Below, in pieces: positions 51,578 to 59,956 of a DNA stretch of 64,000 bases. Every line of letters begins with the position of its first letter. Within the stretch, counting starts at the first letter, position 1. The position numbers and the translations under genes were made by a program. Under the pieces are notes generated by a model. The model did no database searches and was not told where the DNA came from. It saw only the letters and a program-made list of their open reading frames with translations. The stretch comes from Opitutaceae bacterium (GTDB taxonomy: Bacteria; Verrucomicrobiota; Verrucomicrobiia; Opitutales; Opitutaceae): positions 1 to 64,000 of the forward strand of contig JAEUGW010000041.1 in assembly GCA_016795565.1 (NCBI GenBank), read 5' to 3'.

Positions 51578-53087
51578 CCGCCTTCCTCGCCGCTTCCGCA
51601 GCGTAGTCGTTGGCGAGCGTGAACCGGCTGAACGGAAGTTTCTTCAGCAGCGGCTTGCCCGTCCGCCGCGGATGGCGAATCAACGCCTTACCTTCCGGCA
51701 GAGACAACAACTCCGCCGGCTTGAACCACGGCAGGTCGGCCAGCTGCCAGTTCCGCAGAGCCTTCCCGGCCGTATGGCCGCCGCTGTATTTTCGGGCCTC
51801 CCGTCCGCCCATCTTCTCGGAAATGATCTTCGCCCCTTTCTCGTCGGCCGCCCTGAAATGCACCTGCGTTCTCAAGTTCGCCATGAACACGTCCGCCTTG
51901 TTCGGGACATCGAAGGACGCATACAACGACAGCGGCGTCTGTGTCGCCGAGATCAGGCACACGCCCGCCTCGCGCAGTTCGTCCACGGCCAGGTGATCCG
52001 AGAAACCGTCCTCCGACACGAGGGTCGTCTTCTGGCCTTCGTCCAGCACCAGCGCGATGACGTTCCTACGGCGCATTTCTTCCGGTTTCAGGTCGAACCG
52101 CCGGAAGGCGTGCAACAGGAAGAGCTGCTTGCAGAGCAAATTCAGATACTTCCGCTCGACCTGGTAGGTCTGTGGAATGGACAGGCAGATCAGTTTTCCC
52201 CGGTCGAGTTCATCGAGTGAGAAGTTCGGCCGGTTGGCGCAGAACACCTCCGCGATGTCCGGCGGTGTGTAGGGGCGGAGATAGTTCGCGACCGTATAGA
52301 CGGTGCCGCTGCGCTGCTCGGGCGGCTGCTCATGAAAATCCGTGAAGAATTGGTTCTCCGCCTTTGCGGCTTCCCCGGTCAGTTTGCCGAGCCGGTTCAG
52401 CAGGTCTTCGCGGTCCTCCGAAACGCAGATGACATTGTGCACGTTCTCCGGCGTCACCGCGAGGTCCACCAGGTTGAGCGCGATCATCGCGTGCGTGATG
52501 GCATCCTTGGAGGTTTCCTTAAAAAAGGCCTGGCCGCCGCGCTGCCCGGCGGCGGTCGCGGTATCCACGAGGATCTTGGCGTAGGTCGAAGGCGGCACGC
52601 TGGGGTCCGCCAGCACGCTCATCGCGAGCGGCGGCGTCCAGTCCTCCGGGGCCACCTCGGTCGGCCGCACCCGGATGAGCCGCAGGTCGTTCTCCTGGCC
52701 CAGTGACCTTGCCATTTCGCTGAGCGGTTTCCAGAGCGCCCCCTTGGAATCAATCGCGAGGATGCCCGTGTTGGGCAGCGTCTCGCGCAACCCGTGAAGG
52801 ATCGGCACGACGGCCCGCGCTGTCTTCCCGGTCCCTGTCGCCCCCGTGATGAAGAAATGCGTGCACACCTCGTCGCGAGTCCACTCCAGTCCCCATAGCC
52901 GGAGCACCACGCGGGTCATCTCGCTCCGGGTCAGGGCGCAGTAGAGGAGCCAACTCGCCACGGCACCGGCGGTCAGCGGGATGACGCAATCCAACGGCGG
53001 TGGGCAGCAGAGCCAAGCGGCCCAAGCGCCCAAGTAACAGCCGCCGGCGAGGCCGCCCGTAACACTGCTTAGGCGGGCCAGAACCAT
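51558..53087 (-). CDS. Type IV coupling protein (VirD4/TraD/TraG)
   Basis: A 509-residue coupling ATPase that delivers the relaxase-DNA complex to the channel. Two N-terminal helices (GGCYLGAWAAWLCCPP and VIPLTAGAVASWLLYCAL), Walker A GATGTGKT (82-89), the TraG-like segment KPLSEMARSLG, Walker B VIALVLDEGQKT and the C-terminal RecA part with QTYQVERKYLN. It overlaps the convergent AAA+ gene by 20 bases and follows a coiled-coil gene by 19. Confidence 0.92.
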   Translation of the reverse strand: MVLARLSSVTGGLAGGCYLGAWAAWLCCPPPLDCVIPLTAGAVASWLLYCALTRSEMTRVVLRLWGLEWTRDEVCTHFFITGATGTGKTARAVVPILHGLRETLPNTGILAIDSKGALWKPLSEMARSLGQENDLRLIRVRPTEVAPEDWTPPLAMSVLADPSVPPSTYAKILVDTATAAGQRGGQAFFKETSKDAITHAMIALNLVDLAVTPENVHNVICVSEDREDLLNRLGKLTGEAAKAENQFFTDFHEQPPEQRSGTVYTVANYLRPYTPPDIAEVFCANRPNFSLDELDRGKLICLSIPQTYQVERKYLNLLCKQLFLLHAFRRFDLKPEEMRRRNVIALVLDEGQKTTLVSEDGFSDHLAVDELREAGVCLISATQTPLSLYASFDVPNKADVFMANLRTQVHFRAADEKGAKIISEKMGGREARKYSGGHTAGKALRNWQLADLPWFKPAELLSLPEGKALIRHPRRTGKPLLKKLPFSRFTLANDYAAEAARKAVTGRES

Positions 53088-53542
53088 ATTGTCAGGGATG
53101 CCCCGAAGACCACGCCGATGACAAACGAGGCGAGCGCCTGCCGTCGCTGGGCTGATTGCACGGTCCGTGTCACCGCGCCCAGCGACTGCTCCAGGGTGCG
53201 GATTTGAGCCACGGCCCCGGCGATCGGAGCGCGTAAGTCCTCCTCCAATCGCCGGGCGAAGCCGGCCGGTTTCTGGTCGAGCACGGTCTGCACCTGTGCG
53301 AGTTGTCCCGCGACGTTGACGAGGTTGTCGCCGGATTCGGCGAGCACCTCAATGCGGGCATCGAGTGCCGATTGCAGCTCCATCGACAGATCGCGCAGTG
53401 TGCCCTCCGACTCCTGCACCCGCAGCCAATGGGCACCCATCACCTGCAAGACCGGGTCATTGAGCGGCAGCCCGTAGTGTTCGGCGATGCGCTGCAGGTG
53501 TTCCGGCAGCGCCTGCGGATCGGCTTCGTCCTCGGCACTCAC
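53069..53542 (-). CDS. Coiled-coil protein with C-terminal membrane anchor
   Basis: A 157-residue protein starting with GTG (the overlap is GTGA). Long helical region (MELQSALDARIEVLAESGDN, QVQTVLDQKPAG, QIRTLEQSLGAVTRTV) and one C-terminal hydrophobic segment (ALASFVIGVVFGASLTIWFW). Between an HTH-type gene and the coupling protein, it resembles TraJ/MobB-type accessory proteins that anchor relaxosome to the membrane, but no family is recognised. Confidence 0.6.
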   Translation of the reverse strand: MSAEDEADPQALPEHLQRIAEHYGLPLNDPVLQVMGAHWLRVQESEGTLRDLSMELQSALDARIEVLAESGDNLVNVAGQLAQVQTVLDQKPAGFARRLEEDLRAPIAGAVAQIRTLEQSLGAVTRTVQSAQRRQALASFVIGVVFGASLTIWFWPA

Positions 53543-53877
53543 GACCGGCCTCCCCGGCGACCGCTGATGAACGAGGGCACCCGCGGAGTGGGCGCCGGAA
53601 CGGGCGTCCCGGATACGCTGGCCGCGGTCTCGAGCTCGAGCCGCTTCCGCTGGATGTCAGCCTTGCGGAAGTGCCGGCGGCAAAAAAGCCCGACATTGGT
53701 CGGCGAGGCCTGCAGGCCCAGCCGGTTCAGCGCGGCGGCAATCTGCTCATAGCTGAAGCCCCGGGCGCGGTAGATCAGCACCGCCTCCCGGTGCGGTGCC
53801 AACCGGACTTGCCGGCCGGCCGGCACAGCTCGGTGGGCATCCTCCAGGATGCGTTCTCGTTGTTCGACGGCGTCCAT
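53539..53877 (-). CDS. Small HTH-like relaxosome accessory protein
   Basis: A 112-residue protein with a helix-turn-helix-like stretch: REAVLIYRARGFSYEQIAAALNRLGL followed by SPTNVGLFCRRHF. Similar proteins (TraK/MobC-type) bind near oriT. ATG 53877 was chosen over a GTG at 53895 because the latter abuts the operator motif. It faces the relaxase across the 250-bp spacer. Confidence 0.6.
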   Translation of the reverse strand: MDAVEQRERILEDAHRAVPAGRQVRLAPHREAVLIYRARGFSYEQIAAALNRLGLQASPTNVGLFCRRHFRKADIQRKRLELETAASVSGTPVPAPTPRVPSFISGRRGGRS

Positions 53878-53895
53878 GTTCAGCAAATAATGCAC

Positions 53896-54147
53896 AAACC
53901 GCTGTCGGTTACAAATTGAAAGCGCCTAGCGGCTCGAATGCGGTGGTTGCCTGGTGGTCGGTTGGTGGTTGGCTTCGCCTAATTTCATTAGGGGTGGCGT
54001 GTTCCTCTCTAAATAGAATGATAATTGCTTAGTTCTAGTCGCTTGGCTCGATCACAGTCTTGTTCTTAGTTTTATGCGTTTAGACGGTTGGTTGCTGCTC
54101 TCGATTTCTGGCTTCAATACCTAGTAACTTGAAAAAGAGCTGTCGGT
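53896..54147. other. oriT-like intergenic region
   Basis: Spacer between the relaxosome/coupling operon and the MobF relaxase, the usual place of oriT. It holds AAACCGCTGTCGGTTAC (53896-53912), a GG-rich run at 53942-53972, a perfect hairpin CCTAAT-TTC-ATTAGG (53978-53992) and AT-rich sequence to 54130. GCTGTCGGTATG (54139-54150) overlaps the relaxase start. The exact nick site cannot be read by eye. Confidence 0.55.
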
Positions 54148-56868
54148 ATGTCATCTGTCACGGCAATGGTTCGTTTCGATAAACCCTGCTGTCGGGTTTC
54201 CGGTGCCGTGGAGTATTTCCGCGAGCATATGGAAATTGGCGACTACCTCGACCAAGGCGGGCAGGCCGAGTTGACCTGGTTCGGCCGGGGTGCGGACAGG
54301 TTGAACTTGCGAGGCGCCTGCCGCCGGGAGTATTTTGAACGGCTCTGTGAAGGCCGGCATCCGTTGACCGGCGAACGGCTGACGGCCCGCGACAAGGGGG
54401 TCAGCCGGCGGGTCTGCTTCTTCGGCCAGATTTCCCCGCCCAAGGACGTGTCCATTGCCTGCCTTGTGGGCGGGGACGAGAGGATCAGGGCCTGGTGGAA
54501 TGAAGCGATCCGAGATACCCTCCGCGAAATCGAAGCCGTCACGGCCACCCGGGTCCGCCGGGCCGGGGCGGACGAAGACCGGCCCACGGGCAACATGGTT
54601 GCGGCCATCGTCACCCATGAGGCCAGCCGGAAACTAGACCCCCAGCTCCACACCCATGTGTGCATCATGAACGCGACTTTCGATGTCGCGGAGAACCGCT
54701 GGAAGAGCGTCCAGCCGGCCGGCTATTACCGCCACCAGGCATTCTTCCGGGAGGTCTGCTATGCCAAGCTGGCCGCCCGCCTTTGCGCGGCCGGTTACGA
54801 ACTGGAATCCGTGCGCGGGCAAGGCTTCATCTTGAAGGGCGTTCCGCTCGAACTCCGGGAGCGGTTCAGCCGGCGGCGGGCCGAGATCAAACGTGCCGCC
54901 GTGATGCAGGGTGTCACGTCACAGGACGCGCTCCAAACAATCGCGGGCGAGAGCCGCGACGCCAAGGTGAACGCCACTGCCGCGGGCCTCCGCGCCAGCT
55001 GGCTGAAAGCCGCGGGCGATGAACTAGTCGCGCTCCATGACGTGATCGACCGCGCCGACGGCAAATCGCGGCCGAAGCCCACTGGGACACCCGAAACCAT
55101 CCTTGCCGATGCGGAGGCGCACCTGTTCGAGCGTCGGTCGGTGGTGGACCAACGCGAGCTACTCGCCCAAGGTCTCGCGGGCGGGCGTGGCGACGTATCG
55201 CTCACGGAGCTGCGCCGGGAGCTGGATCGCCGGGTTGATTCCGGCGCCTTGCTCCGTTCCGGCGAGCTGGTCACGTCGCGCGAAGCACTCCAAGCCGAGG
55301 AAGAATTCGTCAGCTGGGCGAATCGGACCCGCCAGGAGTGCCCTCTGTTGGGCACCGTCTCAGGGGCTCAAGGGCAATTCAATCGCGACCAGGAGGCCGC
55401 GATTGCAGCTGTGCTCGGCTCGCCCTCACGCGTCATCGTTCTCCAAGGAGACGCCGGCACGGGCAAGACTACCTGTCTTCGGGCCATTGTCGCCGGTATT
55501 GAGCGGCAGGGTGGGCAGACATTTGGCTGTGCGCCCTCGGCTGGTGCGGCCGATGTGCTCCGCCGCGAACTGACGCCCATGGCGGACACGCTCCAGCAAT
55601 TGCTGGTCAACGCGCGATTGCAGACCGCGCTGCGCGGGCGCGTCCTCGTCGTGGACGAAGCCGGCCTCGTTTCCGTCCGCCAGATGCGCGACCTCTGCCG
55701 GCTGGCCGCGGCCAACGACAACCGGCTGCTGCTGGTCGGCGACACCAAGCAGCACACCTCGGTCGAAGCCGGCGACGCGCTGCGCTGCCTTCAGCGCTAT
55801 GCGCGGGTGCCGGTCGCCCGGCTCACGGAGATCCGCCGCCAGCAAGATCCCGCCTACCGCGAAGCCGTGCGGCTGCTCGCCCGCGGCAACGTCCTCGGCG
55901 CATTCAAGCGCCTCACCGAACTTGGTGCCGTTCGCGAACTCGCGGACAGCCGTGCACTCTTCCGCACCGCGGCTGATGACTACCTTCGCACCCTGAAGGC
56001 CGGCAAGTCCTGTTTGGCCATCTCACCCGTGTGGGCGGACATCCAGGCGTTCAACGCCGAGGTGCGTGCGCAAATGAGGCGCGCAGGGCTCCTGCGCTCC
56101 GCCGAGCGAGCGGTGCCCACCGTCGTGTCGTGGCAATGGACCCGCGCGCAGCGCCGGCGTCTATCGAACTACCAACCCGGCGACGTGCTCACCTTTCACC
56201 GGGACCTCGCGGGATTCGTCCGCAACGAGCACGCCGCGGTCGTGCGGAAAGAAGGCGGGCGGTTGATTCTCCGGGGCATGTCCGGCCGCGAGGGCTCATT
56301 CGATCCTCGCCGGGCCGGCGGTTTCGATGTCGGGCGCTCAGAAGAGATTCCTGTTTCGGCCGGTGACCGGCTGCTCTTGCGTGCCAACGTCAAATCCGCA
56401 GCCCTCAAGAATGGCGACATCGTCGAGGTCGCCGGATTCGCCACGGACGGTGCATTGCGGCTAGCAGGTGGGGCAACCTTGCCTGCCGGTTACCGGCACT
56501 TCACGCACGGATATTCGACCACGTCGCATTCGGCTCAGGGGAAAACCGTGGATCGCGGCCTGCTTCTGTTGACGGAGGCCGGGCTCGGCACCGCTAACCT
56601 CAAGCAATGTTATGTGAGTAATTCCCGGTTTCGTGAGACGCAGACCATCTACACCACCGACGCGAAGGCCGCCCGGGCCGCAATGCAGCGGCCGGCGGAC
56701 CGTCTGCTCGCTTCGGAACTTCGTGCGCCCGCGGGCCGGTCGTCGTTTCGCACGGCCCTCCTGCATCGACTATCGCGCATGCGCATGGTGGCGTCCGCGC
56801 TGACAGTGCTGCGAGGCTGGCGTGACACTTACTGGGGCGCTTCGCCGGCTATGCCGGTCCGCACCTGA
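54148..56868 (+). CDS. MobF relaxase-helicase (TrwC/TraI-like)
   Basis: A 906-residue bifunctional protein that nicks oriT and unwinds the transferred strand. The relaxase domain has candidate catalytic Tyr23 and Tyr33 (AVEYFREHMEIGDYLDQGG) and the metal-binding 3-His site with His157 (VTHEASRKLDPQL) and HTH at 168-170. The helicase domain has Walker A GDAGTGKT near 435, Walker B VLVVDEAGLVS near 501 and the late motif GYSTTSHSAQGKTVDRG. Shorter than F TraI (1756), similar to TrwC (966). The start overlaps a likely operator. Confidence 0.93.
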   Translation: MSSVTAMVRFDKPCCRVSGAVEYFREHMEIGDYLDQGGQAELTWFGRGADRLNLRGACRREYFERLCEGRHPLTGERLTARDKGVSRRVCFFGQISPPKDVSIACLVGGDERIRAWWNEAIRDTLREIEAVTATRVRRAGADEDRPTGNMVAAIVTHEASRKLDPQLHTHVCIMNATFDVAENRWKSVQPAGYYRHQAFFREVCYAKLAARLCAAGYELESVRGQGFILKGVPLELRERFSRRRAEIKRAAVMQGVTSQDALQTIAGESRDAKVNATAAGLRASWLKAAGDELVALHDVIDRADGKSRPKPTGTPETILADAEAHLFERRSVVDQRELLAQGLAGGRGDVSLTELRRELDRRVDSGALLRSGELVTSREALQAEEEFVSWANRTRQECPLLGTVSGAQGQFNRDQEAAIAAVLGSPSRVIVLQGDAGTGKTTCLRAIVAGIERQGGQTFGCAPSAGAADVLRRELTPMADTLQQLLVNARLQTALRGRVLVVDEAGLVSVRQMRDLCRLAAANDNRLLLVGDTKQHTSVEAGDALRCLQRYARVPVARLTEIRRQQDPAYREAVRLLARGNVLGAFKRLTELGAVRELADSRALFRTAADDYLRTLKAGKSCLAISPVWADIQAFNAEVRAQMRRAGLLRSAERAVPTVVSWQWTRAQRRRLSNYQPGDVLTFHRDLAGFVRNEHAAVVRKEGGRLILRGMSGREGSFDPRRAGGFDVGRSEEIPVSAGDRLLLRANVKSAALKNGDIVEVAGFATDGALRLAGGATLPAGYRHFTHGYSTTSHSAQGKTVDRGLLLLTEAGLGTANLKQCYVSNSRFRETQTIYTTDAKAARAAMQRPADRLLASELRAPAGRSSFRTALLHRLSRMRMVASALTVLRGWRDTYWGASPAMPVRT

Positions 56869-56874
56869 TTACCC

Positions 56875-57240
56875 ATGGCGCTCAAGCATCTCGCCCACAA
56901 GCCACCCGCACCGCTGCCCGTCGCCCCGGGCTGGGGTATCGTCGCCACGGATGGCGAATCCCCCGGGGTCCTGCGCCTGGAATGCCACGACCGGACGGAA
57001 TCGCTGCCCTATCACACCCTCACGCGTTGGACACTCAAGCCGGGGGATGAAGATGTGCTCACCCTTCACGCGGGCGGCCTCGTCGTCGCCGTGCGCGGCC
57101 GGGAACTGGCTCCCGTCCGCGATGCTCTTGATGCCGGCCGGCTCGTTTCCCTCCAGGCGACCGAGGGCCGTTACCTTGCACTCAAGTTGGGCACGGTCGT
57201 GACCAGCATCATCCTGTCGTCCGAGAACAGCCATGACTGA
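56875..57240 (+). CDS. Hypothetical protein downstream of the relaxase
   Basis: A 121-residue protein, beta-rich (GWGIVATDGESPGVLRLECHD, WTLKPGDEDVLTLHAGGLVVAVRG). No family recognised. It begins six bases after the relaxase stop and overlaps the next gene by eight bases, so it is an operon member. Confidence 0.6.
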   Translation: MALKHLAHKPPAPLPVAPGWGIVATDGESPGVLRLECHDRTESLPYHTLTRWTLKPGDEDVLTLHAGGLVVAVRGRELAPVRDALDAGRLVSLQATEGRYLALKLGTVVTSIILSSENSHD

Positions 57241-57580
57241 TCCGACTCTGTTTTCTACGGTCATTCCGGAAGAGGAGCGGCTGCGGCGCATCGGTGCCTT
57301 CGTCTGTCGGGTCGCTCAACTCGCGCAGCCATCGCCGCCGGCCGAGCCGACGCCGCCGGTCGTCCTTGCGGACGCCGCCGACCCCGACGAGCGCGTGCTG
57401 GCTTTTCTGGGCCGCGGGCGCGAAGCTTCCCCGGTCGAAATCAGACTCTCGCTCGGGCTCTCCCGCTCGATGACCTACCGGGCACTACAACGGCTCGTCC
57501 TCACTGGGCGTGTCTTGAGCCGCGGTCGCACAAAGGCAGTCGTCTACGGTGCAGTTCCGGCTGATTTGACGCGTAATTGA
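57233..57580 (+). CDS. Winged-helix DNA-binding protein
   Basis: A 115-residue protein. C-terminal half DERVLAFLGRGREASPVEIRLSLGLSRSMTYRALQRLVLTGRVLSRGR matches a winged helix-turn-helix (recognition helix around SRSMTYRAL). The N-terminal 50 residues are Pro/Ala-rich. Last gene of the relaxase operon and of the element; possibly an element regulator. Confidence 0.7.
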   Translation: MTDPTLFSTVIPEEERLRRIGAFVCRVAQLAQPSPPAEPTPPVVLADAADPDERVLAFLGRGREASPVEIRLSLGLSRSMTYRALQRLVLTGRVLSRGRTKAVVYGAVPADLTRN

Positions 57581-57600
57581 TGGTTCCTGAAAGGGAGCCA
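57581..57600 (+). terminator. Weak hairpin at the right edge of the element
   Basis: TGGTTCC (57581-57587) pairs with GGAGCCA (57594-57600) with one G-T pair, followed by TGGCTACTTTT. A modest terminator for the relaxase operon. Confidence 0.3.
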
Positions 57601-57647
57601 TGGCTACTTTTAACCTACTTAAGATGACCATATCCCATAATAATTAT

Positions 57648-59033
57648 TCAATACTCACGTAAATGCCAGGCTCTCGGACGAGTGAAGGCCCGAATGCCGT
57701 ATTTTGATAAGGTGAGACCTATTCCTGAATGACCGGTCCCTGACCATGGCAAATGCGGGCTGACGCGATCACAGCAATTCCAGTAGGCGGTGCCGCTATT
57801 TACACGGGATAGGATGGTTCGGGCCCTGCCCTCGTCACGCGAATAAACGGCGGCTGTCAGACCGTAAGCCGAGTCGTTCATGAGTTCGACGGCGTGGGCG
57901 TCGTCCTTGGCGGACATGATCCCGATGATAGGTCCGAAGCTTTCCTCTTTCATGACCTTCATTCGGTGGTTCACGTCCACGAGGACCGTGGGCTGGTAAT
58001 AACTACCGTGATGCTTGGCGCGGCGTTGGCCGCCCAGAAGCACTCTCGCTCCCTTGCGGCGCGCGTCGGCTATTTGTTCATCCAGCACCTTGATCTGAGG
58101 CCGCCGGGTGAGCGGGCCGATATAGACATCTGGTTTCATCGGGTTGCCTACCCGGAATTTTTTCACTTCGGCCACGAATTTGCTGACGAACGCGGCATAG
58201 ACCTGTTCGTGCACATATATGCGTTCGACCGAACAGCAGCTTTGCCCGGTGTTGTAAAAGGCACCGTCGGCCAAGCTGGCGGCGGCCATGGACACGTCAG
58301 CATCGGGGCAAACATAGGCGGGATCTTTCCCCCCGAGTTCGAGTTGAAGTTTGATCATACGGCCGGCGGCGCGGCGGGCGATCTTTCGACCGGTGGCGTA
58401 GGAGCCGGTGAAAAAGATTCCGTCGACCGGTTGCTCGAGGAGCGCCTCGCCGATCTTGCCCGGGCCGATGACGGGCGCGAAGACATGCTTCGGCACGCCG
58501 CTCGAGTGCAACAGCCGGGTGATGGCGAGACCGGTCAGGGTGGCGAACTCGGAAGGTTTGTAGAGCACCGCGTTGCCGGCCAGCAGTGCGGGCACAAAGA
58601 CGTTGCTGCCCACAAAATACGGGTAGTTCCAGGCCGAGATATTGGCGACGACTCCGAGCGGAACGTGCGTGATGAGTTCCGTCAGCGGCGAACCTGCAGC
58701 GGGGGAGCGCACGGTTTCGTCACGTAACGCAGATTCGGTCTCGGTCAGAAAAAAGTCGAGACGCTCGAGCGTGCCTTTGAGTTCGTTGAAGGATTGCTGA
58801 AGTGGTTTGCCAACCTCCTGGGTCAGGGTGCGGGCCAGTTTCGGGGATTCCTCGGCCAATTCGGCGCGGAAACGACGGAGGCAGGCGAGACGGTCTGCGA
58901 GGGGCAGGGCGGCCCAGCCCGGCTGGGCCGCTCGGGCCGCCTGATACTTGGCGCGGACATCGGCCGGCTCGTCACCATCGACGATGGTGATCAGAATGTC
59001 GGTCGCAGGATTGGTGACGAGAAGGGAGGACAT
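57648..59033 (-). CDS. Aldehyde dehydrogenase
   Basis: A 461-residue NAD(P)+-dependent aldehyde dehydrogenase. Features: Rossmann segment ANISAWNYPYFVGSNV, FTGSYATGRKIA, general base Glu in LELGGKDPAYV, catalytic Cys in NTGQSCCSVER, EESFGPIIGI. Full length for the family. ATG 59033 begins MSSLLVTNPATD. Last gene of the leftward catabolic operon; oxidises the aldehyde formed from an amine or amino alcohol. Its 3' end is next to the putative right edge of the element. Confidence 0.93.
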   Translation of the reverse strand: MSSLLVTNPATDILITIVDGDEPADVRAKYQAARAAQPGWAALPLADRLACLRRFRAELAEESPKLARTLTQEVGKPLQQSFNELKGTLERLDFFLTETESALRDETVRSPAAGSPLTELITHVPLGVVANISAWNYPYFVGSNVFVPALLAGNAVLYKPSEFATLTGLAITRLLHSSGVPKHVFAPVIGPGKIGEALLEQPVDGIFFTGSYATGRKIARRAAGRMIKLQLELGGKDPAYVCPDADVSMAAASLADGAFYNTGQSCCSVERIYVHEQVYAAFVSKFVAEVKKFRVGNPMKPDVYIGPLTRRPQIKVLDEQIADARRKGARVLLGGQRRAKHHGSYYQPTVLVDVNHRMKVMKEESFGPIIGIMSAKDDAHAVELMNDSAYGLTAAVYSRDEGRARTILSRVNSGTAYWNCCDRVSPHLPWSGTGHSGIGLTLSKYGIRAFTRPRAWHLREY

Positions 59034-59044
59034 GGTTGGTGTTG

Positions 59045-59947
59045 TTAAATGCAGCCGACTGGCGGATATGGAGAAGAATCGGTCGCAGGGCTGCGCCATG
59101 CCTCGCAGGCCGAAAGAAAATCCAGCAGGATCGGGCGGCTGTCCAGGAAGCCGGGCTGGCCGGGGGCGATGAATTCCGGGTGCCACTGGATGCCGCAGAC
59201 GTAGGCCGGACCGTCCCCGCGCACGGCCTCGATGACCGCCGGGTCCTCGCGGGCGCGCGCCTCGACCTTCAGGCCGGTGCCGAGGGTTTTGATTGCCTGG
59301 TGATGGATCGAGTTAACGCGCGCCCGGGGTGTGGCGGGGTGGAGCCGGGCCAGGCCGGAACCGGGCACGAAGTCCACCTCGTGATGGTTGGCGTCGTAGA
59401 GCTGCTCGTGACGGTGCGCCGCCGCGGCCGGAGAAACCTGCCGGCCAAGGTCCTGATAAAGCGTGCCACCGTGGGCGACGTTGAGCAACTGGCAGCCACG
59501 GCAGATGCCCAGCACCGGCTGGCCGCGACGCAGGGCGGCGCGCAAGAGGGCGAGTTCGTATTCATCGCGCCACGGGTCGCCGGTCCATTCGGGGGCGAGC
59601 GGCTCTTCCCCGTAGGTGCGGGGTGAAATGTCGGACCCACCCTGCAGGACGAGGCCGTCGAGCGCGTCAATAAAGTCCTCCGGGGCGACGCCGCTTGGGG
59701 CGGACGGAGCGCCGGGATTGAGGGCGGGGATAATAAAGACCAGCGCGCCGGTGGACATCAGCCAGTTGGCGAGACGGTCCTCCGCGTATTGGATCGTTTT
59801 GCCGGGCAGAATCGTGCGCGAGGCATCGGGATACATCAGCCGGACGGTCAGGCCGATCCGCAAGGGGCGGTGCGGGGCTCCGCCGGAGGGGAACTTCCCG
59901 CGAACCCGCCGCCGAAGATGGTTGAAGCCTTGGTGGAATGCCAGCAT
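59045..59947 (-). CDS. PuuD-like gamma-glutamyl hydrolase (class I glutamine amidotransferase)
   Basis: A 300-residue peptidase C26 protein. It releases glutamate from gamma-glutamyl-aminobutyrate-type intermediates. Catalytic Cys149 in GICRGCQLLNVAHGG, the His-Glu pair in GIQWHPEF, and the oxyanion LQGGSDISP. Typical proteins start near residue 30 here (RIGLTVRL), so the first 28 residues may be an over-long N-terminus. It sits 9-11 bases from its neighbours in the operon. Confidence 0.88.
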   Translation of the reverse strand: MLAFHQGFNHLRRRVRGKFPSGGAPHRPLRIGLTVRLMYPDASRTILPGKTIQYAEDRLANWLMSTGALVFIIPALNPGAPSAPSGVAPEDFIDALDGLVLQGGSDISPRTYGEEPLAPEWTGDPWRDEYELALLRAALRRGQPVLGICRGCQLLNVAHGGTLYQDLGRQVSPAAAAHRHEQLYDANHHEVDFVPGSGLARLHPATPRARVNSIHHQAIKTLGTGLKVEARAREDPAVIEAVRGDGPAYVCGIQWHPEFIAPGQPGFLDSRPILLDFLSACEAWRSPATDSSPYPPVGCI

Positions 59948-59956
59948 CGGGAGGTT

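Larger units (their letters stand above)
13988..57580. mobile_element. Putative integrative conjugative element with defence cargo
   Basis: From 13988 to about 57580 the genes are defence proteins followed by a complete-looking transfer set: MobF relaxase, coupling protein, VirB2-VirB10-like channel proteins and a pilus module. Chromosomal metabolism resumes at 57648. The edges are a 390-bp repeat-rich spacer on the left and a short AT-rich stretch (about 57600-57650) on the right. No integrase lies inside these limits; the serine recombinase at 7322 could belong to it, which would extend the element left. No direct-repeat attachment sites could be found by eye, so the limits are approximate. 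Confidence 0.6.

Noticed and set aside
54189-54200. Another operator copy GCTGTCGGGTTT inside the relaxase gene
   Set aside because: Matches only the first eight bases of the motif and lies within coding sequence; likely chance.
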